DNA from: BOG-1112 sp964635325
GTDB taxonomy: Bacteria > Bdellovibrionota_B > Oligoflexia > Oligoflexales > Bog-1112
Direction: 5' to 3'
Assembly: GCA_964635325.1 (NCBI GenBank)
Contig: CAZWOL010000050.1
Location: forward strand, 1-20,956
DNA: 20,956 nucleotides
Part shown: positions 15,726 through 20,956 of the stretch, in pieces
Layout of the letters: each line of letters starts with the position of its first letter
Position numbering within the stretch: position 1 is the stretch's first letter
Position numbers and translations under genes: made by a program
The notes under the pieces: generated by a model
The model's database searches: none
Seen by the model: only the letters and a program-made list of their open reading frames with translations
What the model was told of the DNA's origin: nothing

Positions 15726-17108
15726 CTATCTGTTCGTACTACGGAGCCTATTCAAAATTACTGCATAAATACAGGTCGCACCAAAACACTTCGTTTTCCT
15801 AAGTTCTATGCCATCAACACGCACCTCTGCTGTTTGAGGAGCAATGATGCGGTTGATATTGCCTAGATGACTCGATGCTAGATCGTATTTTTCCAAAAAT
15901 AGAATGGGGACATTGCGATGGAGATAGTAATACCCTCCAGTGTTCTCAACATGCTTTTGTATGCCAACGCCAGTCATTTCGCTATCAAGACTAAGGTGGC
16001 GAAAGGCATGCAGATGGCCGTTGTCTTGTACCCAAAGACTACGACACAAGGCAAGACAAAGCAAAACCGCACAGGCCAGTGCAAACGTTTTAGTTGCACC
16101 TATTCGACTTCCTCGAGGTGAGTGTAAAAATTGCGCACCACCTAAAGCACTGAGAGCTAGCAACGACATGGTTGCAAGGTGAACAAAGCGAAACTCTTTG
16201 TGGGGAATAAAACAATGGGGGACTAGGACAGAGAGAAAGACGATGCCAAGAAGTGGAGAGATTCTGAGTCCGCGCCAAGCTAAAGGCAAAAACAACAATA
16301 AACTGACAGTGAATTGCCGGACGTAGTCGAGTAAATACCCATACCAAGGTGAAATGCCCCAGTTTGCGGCTTTTCCCTCAAGGCCGTTAAATTTGAAATA
16401 AAGTAACATGGATTGAAATGGCCATTTCCATGTGAACCAGTCGGAAAAACCAAAAATCAAAGCAACCAAAGCAAAACCGAGAGCAGAATGCCACCGAAAT
16501 TTCTGCTTATAGAAACACAAGATATAGTAACTAAGAGCAACTGCGAGACCGTATTGAATGCGCAAACAAAACGTTAAGCCTAACAAAAAACCAACTAAAA
16601 AATGATGCTTGTTTTCAGATCTCATAAGCGCTTTATCTTGGGCAAAAAGCAAAGCTCCAAAAAACACATTTGTCGCAACACACTCCGTCAAAGCTCTATT
16701 GGCAAAGTAGACCCCAACCCAGGTTAAACCCATGATGACGCTAGCTAGGAGAGCGGGAAGCTGCCCATATTTTCTATAAGTCATGTTGCAAACATATAGC
16801 ACAGGTAAGAGCGACAAAAGGTTGAGTACTAAGTCGCAAAGAAATATATAGCCATAAGATCCCGGACCAAGAAAGGATCCGAGGTAAACGAAAATAGCCA
16901 AGAATCCTGGAAAAAACCAGCTACGAACGCCATCAATAAATTCCCATGGTAAAAAACCAACTCCAAAGACTAGACGGTGAGCCTGTTCGAGACTCTGCAT
17001 AATCGCATCTGGATGCACTATATCAGGAGACAAGTAATTCACAGCTAAACGTATTGTCACAATCAGGAGCAAGAGCAAGAGAAGGACAACTTTCCGATTC
17101 CACAACAT
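15726..17108 (-). CDS. GT22-family (ALG9/PIG-B-like) polytopic mannosyltransferase
   Basis: The 460-residue product has an N-terminal signal-anchor and about ten further hydrophobic segments, as in dolichol- or polyprenyl-phosphate sugar-dependent GT-C glycosyltransferases. The first periplasmic loop reads VHPDAIMQSLEQAHRLVFG followed by WEFIDGVRSWFFPG. This matches the GT22 hallmark, HPDE...Q..E..H...G...WE.....RS...P, although the Glu after HPD is Ala here. A later loop HKEFRFVHLATMSLL matches the family's conserved (H)KEFRF element. Eukaryotic relatives add mannose to N-glycan or GPI precursors; bacterial members are thought to act in cell-surface glycan or lipid synthesis. Donor and acceptor are unknown here. 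The gene converges on the methyltransferase-like gene, stop to stop with 54 bases between. Confidence 0.85.
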   Translation of the reverse strand: MLWNRKVVLLLLLLLIVTIRLAVNYLSPDIVHPDAIMQSLEQAHRLVFGVGFLPWEFIDGVRSWFFPGFLAIFVYLGSFLGPGSYGYIFLCDLVLNLLSLLPVLYVCNMTYRKYGQLPALLASVIMGLTWVGVYFANRALTECVATNVFFGALLFAQDKALMRSENKHHFLVGFLLGLTFCLRIQYGLAVALSYYILCFYKQKFRWHSALGFALVALIFGFSDWFTWKWPFQSMLLYFKFNGLEGKAANWGISPWYGYLLDYVRQFTVSLLLFLPLAWRGLRISPLLGIVFLSVLVPHCFIPHKEFRFVHLATMSLLALSALGGAQFLHSPRGSRIGATKTFALACAVLLCLALCRSLWVQDNGHLHAFRHLSLDSEMTGVGIQKHVENTGGYYYLHRNVPILFLEKYDLASSHLGNINRIIAPQTAEVRVDGIELRKTKCFGATCIYAVILNRLRSTNR

Positions 17109-17580
17109 CCGAATCCAATCTTTCTAAGACTAAAATTTGACTATCGAACCTGCATAGCGAATCTTATCTTACAAATTGGCTATGTAGGCGACACCTCGCT
17201 TCGCTACGCTCGGTGTGACGAGAAAAAACTTGCTTTGTGAACTGATTTTTCATCAAGCAAAACCCAGCACTCTCTGAAGAATCTTTAGAAAGTTGAGCAG
17301 ATTTTAACAACGCCGACTCACAAATTTTTGATACAAATTTGACAGATTGTGCGCATGGAAAATCTTTCATTTTCATCCTAGTGACTTAGCTCAGTGTGGA
17401 TTGCAAGAATACTCTCTAGCGAAGACCTTCGATCCTAGCAAAGTTCATTCTATCAAGCAAAATAAAAGATGAGCGTCGTTTTATCCATGCAAAATATGTT
17501 TGAGTCCTTTTGTTTAGATACATCTTGCTATAGGATCAGGAGCAATAAAAATCATCGAAGCTTTCACAGGGAGTGTATGC
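17109..17580. other. Long intergenic region upstream of the EEP-family gene
   Basis: This stretch has no convincing gene. A minus-strand 70-codon ORF (17164-17376) lacks a good ribosome binding site and partly encodes the palindromic element described separately. A plus-strand ORF (17469-17702) runs into the EEP gene in another frame. The right end holds AGGGAG 7 bases before the next ATG. CCTAG occurs at 17377-17381 and again near 17433-17437 as a short direct repeat. No tRNA fold closes, although GCTCAGTG near 17389 and TTCGATC near 17429 look superficially tRNA-like. Confidence 0.5.
17189..17220. repeat. Palindromic interspersed-repeat-like element
   Basis: ACACC (17191-17195) and GGTGT (17212-17216) flank a GC-rich core of TCGCTTCGCTACGCTC type, ending in GTGACG. 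Read on the minus strand it encodes RHTERSEA, a peptide I recall from spurious ORFs in many bacterial genomes, where such elements are dispersed. Only one copy is seen in this window. Confidence 0.45.
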
Positions 17581-19272
17581 ATGCTAAAGCGACTGGGTTT
17601 AGCACTGGGTATCAGTCTAGTCACTGCATCAGCAACGACCGCAATCTTTGCCGGGAACACTTTGCGTGTTCTCTCCTACAATGTCCAAAACTTGTGGGAT
17701 GACATACCTGAAAATACCCCACAAGCGTGGAGTGATTTTCTTGCAACACTAAATAGCGATGATCGAGATGAGGTCGGAGGACGCAGGCCCTTGCAGTACA
17801 TGGAGTACACGTTGAAGGGCTCCAACTGGTATACACTTCCTGTGCTTGAAGCCAAGATTCAAAACCTCATCGAAGTCATACAGATGGCAGATACTCCTGA
17901 AATACTAGCTCTCCAAGAACTCGAAAGCGCAGCTAACGAATCTCATGTTTTTGAGATTCGTGGCACCCATTCTGTATTAAAAGAAGAGCTCGAAAAACTT
18001 GGCTATCGCTATTTTATACTTGGTCACCAAAACCCTCGCAATCCCGTATCAGTGACGACAGCTATCGTCAGTAAAGTGCCTGTAAAAGAGTTGGATTCCG
18101 TCTCCATCGACTATGATGACGAGCCTTATTCAACCTCAGCTCGTGACATTCAAGCTGTAGAATACAACGAGGGTGGCAACCGAATGGTGATCTTTAACAA
18201 TCACTGGAAATCCAAAATCGGGGATCCAAAGAAAACCGAAGCCACACGTGTGCAAACCGCCCAACTCTTACGTCAGCGTATTCAAGAAGAAAAACACACG
18301 GATCCCAATACTCGAATCGTTGTACTTGGAGACTTAAATTCTGGGTACCATGAAAAACCAATCAAAGTACTAGCCACCGGTGAAGAGACTGAGATGCTTC
18401 GAGAAGAGGGGGCTTCACACCTTTACAATTTGTGGTATGACCTTGAAAACGAAGATCGTTGGGAAACAAGCTACCGAGGTCGACGTCAGTCACTTTCTGC
18501 AATGCTCATTTCAGATGATTTTTACAACCAAGACGGCATTCAGTACAAAGATCAGTCCTTTCGTGTCATAGGACAAAGTGGTGAAGCTGCAGACAAGCTT
18601 CTCAATGCAGACGGAACTCCATTCCGTTGGCAAATTCGTAAGAACCGTCGCTACGCAAACCATATTGGCCAAGGCTTTTCAGACCACTTGCCTCTTATTG
18701 CAAGCTTTGAGGTCTCTGCACCGACAAAGAAGCATAGCAAAAGACGCCTAACTCATCCTGTGCGTGAGAATTTTGCTACAAATCCACAACCTGTATTGGA
18801 TCAAGTTCCCTTGTGTTCACCAGAAGAGACGGTCGATATAAAAACTGTGGACCTGCGTTCAAACCGTTGGTTCCGTAAGTGCGTGCGCATCGAAGGCTCT
18901 TTTCGTCTCGATGCAGAGCATCCTTATGCTCCATCATACATTCACTTAGGTCCGGGCCTAGATTTGACAATTGCGATGACTCGCTCATGGGATGAGCTAC
19001 CGAACATCGATGATAGTCGTGTAAAAGAGTACGAGCTTGACGGCATGGACCAAGAAGACTTTGGACCCAATGGTCACCCACGCAGCAATCGCTGCTTTGG
19101 TCAAAAAATGCTGAGAGGACGAGGCGGTCGACTTAGCAAAGCAGTCGGACGTTTGGGGTATTTTGAAGGCCGTATGGCAATCTACGTCCCTACACGTGAG
19201 AGCAAAGATTTGATACTAAGCAATCTACCGATCTACAAAACCCAAGCTTGTCGTTGGGACAACTCATTCTAG
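17581..19272 (+). CDS. Exported endonuclease/exonuclease/phosphatase (EEP) family protein with extra C-terminal domain
   Basis: The 563-residue product begins with a Sec signal peptide (MLKRLGLALG, cleavage probably after IFA at residue 24) and is predicted to be periplasmic or secreted. Residues about 28-377 form an EEP domain with every catalytic motif: SYNVQNLWD (Asn35), LALQELES (Glu113), FNNHWKSK (His208), LGDLNSGY (Asp251, Asn253) and FSDHLPL (Asp368, His369). Such enzymes are metal-dependent phosphodiesterases acting on nucleic acids or phospholipids; the NNHWKSK and GDLN context favours a secreted nuclease-like member. Residues about 390-563 are an additional region with four cysteines (LCSPEE, RKCVRI, NRCFGQ, QACRWD), likely disulfides. 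I do not recognise it. AGGGAG 7 bases upstream fixes the ATG, and an intrinsic terminator follows the stop. Confidence 0.92.
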   Translation: MLKRLGLALGISLVTASATTAIFAGNTLRVLSYNVQNLWDDIPENTPQAWSDFLATLNSDDRDEVGGRRPLQYMEYTLKGSNWYTLPVLEAKIQNLIEVIQMADTPEILALQELESAANESHVFEIRGTHSVLKEELEKLGYRYFILGHQNPRNPVSVTTAIVSKVPVKELDSVSIDYDDEPYSTSARDIQAVEYNEGGNRMVIFNNHWKSKIGDPKKTEATRVQTAQLLRQRIQEEKHTDPNTRIVVLGDLNSGYHEKPIKVLATGEETEMLREEGASHLYNLWYDLENEDRWETSYRGRRQSLSAMLISDDFYNQDGIQYKDQSFRVIGQSGEAADKLLNADGTPFRWQIRKNRRYANHIGQGFSDHLPLIASFEVSAPTKKHSKRRLTHPVRENFATNPQPVLDQVPLCSPEETVDIKTVDLRSNRWFRKCVRIEGSFRLDAEHPYAPSYIHLGPGLDLTIAMTRSWDELPNIDDSRVKEYELDGMDQEDFGPNGHPRSNRCFGQKMLRGRGGRLSKAVGRLGYFEGRMAIYVPTRESKDLILSNLPIYKTQACRWDNSF

Positions 19273-19277
19273 CTTTT

Positions 19278-19304
19278 GAAGGAGCTGTACACGCTCCTTC
19301 TTTT
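19278..19304 (+). terminator. Intrinsic terminator of the EEP-family gene
   Basis: GAAGGAGC (19278-19285) pairs perfectly with GCTCCTTC (19293-19300) around a seven-base loop, followed by TTTT. It begins 5 bases after the stop codon. Confidence 0.85.
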
Positions 19305-19407
19305 CCCCTAAACCAACAACTTTACTTCATAGCGCTCAACTCACTGATTTTGTGTTGCTATCAGCGCTTTCTTAAGTTCTTCTCAAAAATTCCGAAACGT
19401 CTCGCGT

Positions 19408-19722
19408 ATGAATATTGTAAGACCACTTTATATCGAAGGTTTCATCATTTCCTTGGTTCAACACGACGGGGAGATAGGGAAGATTATTGGCGATTGGGAA
19501 ATCGAAAGAAGCGAGGTCTGGACGCTTTTAATCGAACACTATTTGGATATGGGTCTTTACACCGTACATCCACTTGAACAATTAGCCGTGTTTCGTAGGG
19601 ATTTGATTTACCAACTCTCACACTCACCAAAGATTCGTAAGCGTCGAGCACAGATTCGTCGTGATATTGCTAAGGTCCGCGAACGCAATCGTGCGCGAAC
19701 CGAAGAAGGTGGAAGCGTATAG
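19408..19722 (+). CDS. Small charged protein of unknown function
   Basis: This 104-residue product has no signal peptide. Residues 1-65 contain aliphatic and aromatic stretches with conserved-looking acidic positions (IGDWEIERSEVWTLLIEHYL). The last 35 residues are extremely basic and helical (KIRKRRAQIRRDIAKVRERN), suggesting nucleic-acid or membrane-surface contact; that is inference. The ATG has no clear Shine-Dalgarno. A good intrinsic terminator 17 bases after the stop supports a real transcript. I do not recognise the family. It converges on another small gene. Confidence 0.65.
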   Translation: MNIVRPLYIEGFIISLVQHDGEIGKIIGDWEIERSEVWTLLIEHYLDMGLYTVHPLEQLAVFRRDLIYQLSHSPKIRKRRAQIRRDIAKVRERNRARTEEGGSV

Positions 19723-19739
19723 ACTGCTGTCATGAAAAC

Positions 19740-19768
19740 TTGACGACCCAGAGTTGTCAAATTTTTTT
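19740..19768 (+). terminator. Intrinsic terminator after the small charged protein gene
   Basis: TTGACGAC (19740-19747) pairs with GTTGTCAA (19753-19760), all Watson-Crick except one G-T, around the loop CCAGA. It is followed by A and then seven T. On the minus strand the stem is followed only by GTTTTC, so action on the convergent gene is possible but weaker. Confidence 0.78.
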
Positions 19769-19798
19769 GTAGGGCTCCGCTCAGGGTTTGCGGCAGAG

Positions 19799-19827
19799 AG
19801 GAGCGAGTTGTTCGTGCCAACTCTCCT
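19799..19827. repeat. Hairpin overlapping the stop of the minus-strand small gene
   Basis: GAGTTG (19805-19810) pairs with CAACTC (19818-19823), extended by AGGA (19799-19802) with TCCT (19824-19827) across a two-base bulge. The outer arm includes part of the TAG stop of the minus-strand gene. No T run follows on the minus strand, so it may stabilise the 3' end instead of terminating. Confidence 0.4.
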
Positions 19828-20192
19828 AAAGTTCAGAGTTATCGAAATCGGTCCTGCGATGGGCACGGGTGCGCTCCATTTCGGCAAATAAAGACTGCAA
19901 GGTGCCTTGTATCTGGCTTTTCCTCGGATCATCACGCAGATCATTATCCGTTTCTGCTCGTTTAATGTGTTCCGCTACCATGACGAGGATTTTCTCATAT
20001 TCGGGCGCCTTCTTAAATCGTAAATCCAGCAGGAAATTTGTAGTAAAGACTTCACTGTAGAGTTCTTGATAGGAAATATCGATCCGTTCGACGTACTCAG
20101 CAAGGTGGGCTTTCAACTCAGCGCGAATAGATTCATCTTTCTGTCCTATTTCGAATAAAAAAACTAGGTACAGGCCCTAATGGATCGAACAT
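19826..20192 (-). CDS. Small hypothetical protein, apparent +1 frameshift near its start
   Basis: The open frame from about 20116 to the stop at 19826 encodes 96 residues (KAHLAEYVERIDISYQEL onward), hydrophilic and helical with no cysteine, but it has no in-frame ATG and only a TTG at 20116. Upstream, an ATG at 20192 with GGAG 4 bases before it reads MFDPLGPVPSFF and then stops after 19 codons. The two frames meet at seven T (plus-strand A run 20157-20163). Dropping one T joins them into MFDPLGPVPSFLFEIGQ continuing into the longer frame, a coherent protein of about 122 residues. Sequencing error, a decayed gene, slippage at the T run, or a non-ATG start are all possible. Function unknown; divergent from the tetR-like gene. 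Confidence 0.6.
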
Positions 20193-20202
20193 CCCACTCC
20201 AA

Positions 20203-20255
20203 TTAATGTTACTATTTTTTAAATAAATGCCATATTATTAACATTAAATATATGG
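20203..20255. promoter_or_regulatory. AT-rich divergent control region with inverted repeats (candidate TetR operator)
   Basis: TTAATGTTA (20203-20211) is mirrored exactly by TAACATTAA (20239-20247), centres 36 bases apart. CCATAT (20230-20235) is mirrored by ATATGG (20250-20255). The region separates a TetR-type regulator from a divergent small gene, the usual place for an autoregulatory operator. No confident -35/-10 pair could be chosen in such AT-rich DNA. Confidence 0.4.
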
Positions 20256-20289
20256 TAGTGTGCTTGAAGCAATGGAGAAGTAGACCAGT

Positions 20290-20889
20290 ATGAAGAGACG
20301 AGGGAGACCGCCACTAGCTAAATCGCCCACAAAAGGCTTTATTTTCAAAGCAGCTTCGGCTCTGTTTCATAGCAATGGATACAAAAAGGTTTCTGTGGAG
20401 GAAATTTGCGCGAAGGCAGGTGCTAGCAAAATGAGCTTCTACCGCCATTTTCCTGATAAGAGCAGTTTGGCTATGTTGATTATCGAGTCTTTCTTTGAGC
20501 ACGAAATGATCTGGGCAGATACTCTCTTGGAAGAAAAAATTCCTTTTGATGAGAAGTTGAATCATCTGCTTAAGCGTAGGAAAGAAAATCAGTCAAGGCT
20601 TGGCACTGTTTTCTTAGAAGAATTCTCTCAATCAAAAGCGGAAGGGCAGCAGCAATTTTGGGAGAAATGGAAAAATAGAATCGATCAAACCAATGTCAAT
20701 TTTCTACGCCAAGGACAGAGTCTGGGTGTTATTTCGAGCCAGTTAACACCCGAAGTTTTCCTTTATTTCATACGCAAAAGAAATGAATGGTTACTGGATC
20801 CTGAACTTAAAAAAATTTCTCCCAATGCAAAAGAACGATTTGAGATCGTAAATGACTTTTTTTATTTCGGCATGAAAAGCAAAAGATAA
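20290..20889 (+). CDS. TetR-family transcriptional regulator
   Basis: The 199-residue product starts MKRRGRPPLAKSP, the basic RGRP arm common in the family. A TetR helix-turn-helix follows at about residues 16-62: IFKAASALFHSNGYKKVSVE, then ICAKAGASKMSFYRHFPDKSSL. The remaining residues are predicted to be helical and form the ligand-binding and dimerisation domain, which is family-variable (EFSQSKAEGQQQFWEKW), so the ligand is unknown. GGAG lies about 13 bases before the ATG, rather distant. The AT-rich inverted repeats upstream are candidate operators for autoregulation and control of the divergent small gene. The length is typical for the family. Confidence 0.92.
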   Translation: MKRRGRPPLAKSPTKGFIFKAASALFHSNGYKKVSVEEICAKAGASKMSFYRHFPDKSSLAMLIIESFFEHEMIWADTLLEEKIPFDEKLNHLLKRRKENQSRLGTVFLEEFSQSKAEGQQQFWEKWKNRIDQTNVNFLRQGQSLGVISSQLTPEVFLYFIRKRNEWLLDPELKKISPNAKERFEIVNDFFYFGMKSKR

Positions 20890-20956
20890 GCAATTGAGGG
20901 ACTAAATATAGCCTTGCTTAGTAAGCTTTACTCAAATTCCTAAAAGCCAAACATAT

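Noticed and set aside
17164..17376. Minus-strand 70-codon ORF upstream of the EEP gene
   Set aside because: It has no convincing ribosome binding site, and its C-terminal part (RHTERSEA) is the translation of a palindromic repeat element; treated as spurious.
17386..17445. tRNA-like motifs (GCTCAGTG and TTCGATC)
   Set aside because: The stretch is too short, and the T-arm and acceptor stems do not pair.
19248..19577. Plus-strand 109-codon ORF overlapping the 104-codon gene
   Set aside because: It runs through the EEP terminator hairpin and has no start site; the alternative frame has the more protein-like product and its own terminator.

Overview
The window looks like chromosomal DNA of a Gram-negative bacterium with moderate-to-low GC. 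Several proteins carry lipoprotein or Sec signal peptides, and metabolic genes are interleaved with many unrecognised exported proteins. That mix, plus a bacterial GT22-type glycosyltransferase, would fit a Bdellovibrionota/Oligoflexia-like or other deltaproteobacterial-type lineage. The placement is an inference from gene style; no rRNA or other marker is present. I see no tRNA, rRNA, CRISPR array, phage or insertion sequence, so this reads as ordinary chromosome with accessory surface genes.

Left part (1-7,070): a minus-strand membrane-anchored protein is followed by a divergently oriented, very compact phosphate ABC transporter operon (pstS-pstC-pstA-pstB, gaps of 2-3 bases or overlap, no phoU). 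A good sigma70-like promoter with an inverted repeat over its -10 lies upstream. Two unrelated plus-strand lipoproteins follow; one carries an SDS22/internalin-like leucine-rich repeat domain.

Middle (6,900-11,600): a minus-strand pair, lipoprotein then HAD phosphatase, overlaps by ATGA and may be followed by a 31-codon ORF with a strong ribosome binding site. Divergent from it are sdaA (L-serine dehydratase) and aroA (EPSP synthase), 33 bases apart and probably one operon.

Right-middle (11,700-17,110): on the minus strand are a Rob-like AraC/GyrI regulator with a downstream SRPBCC protein, and an exported unknown protein. Next comes a plus-strand protein with signal peptide, membrane segment and a C-terminal SAM-methyltransferase-like fold. 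Converging on it is a GT22-family polytopic mannosyltransferase-like enzyme.

Right end (17,110-20,956): a long intergenic region with a palindromic repeat-like element precedes an exported EEP-family nuclease/phosphatase with an unrecognised C-terminal half and a clear intrinsic terminator. Next is a small charged protein with its own terminator. It converges on a small minus-strand gene whose natural start is out of frame by one base at a run of seven T. A TetR regulator diverges from that gene across an AT-rich region with inverted repeats. The most noteworthy items are the frameshifted small gene, the membrane-anchored methyltransferase-like protein, the extended EEP enzyme, and the pst operon with altered permease motifs.
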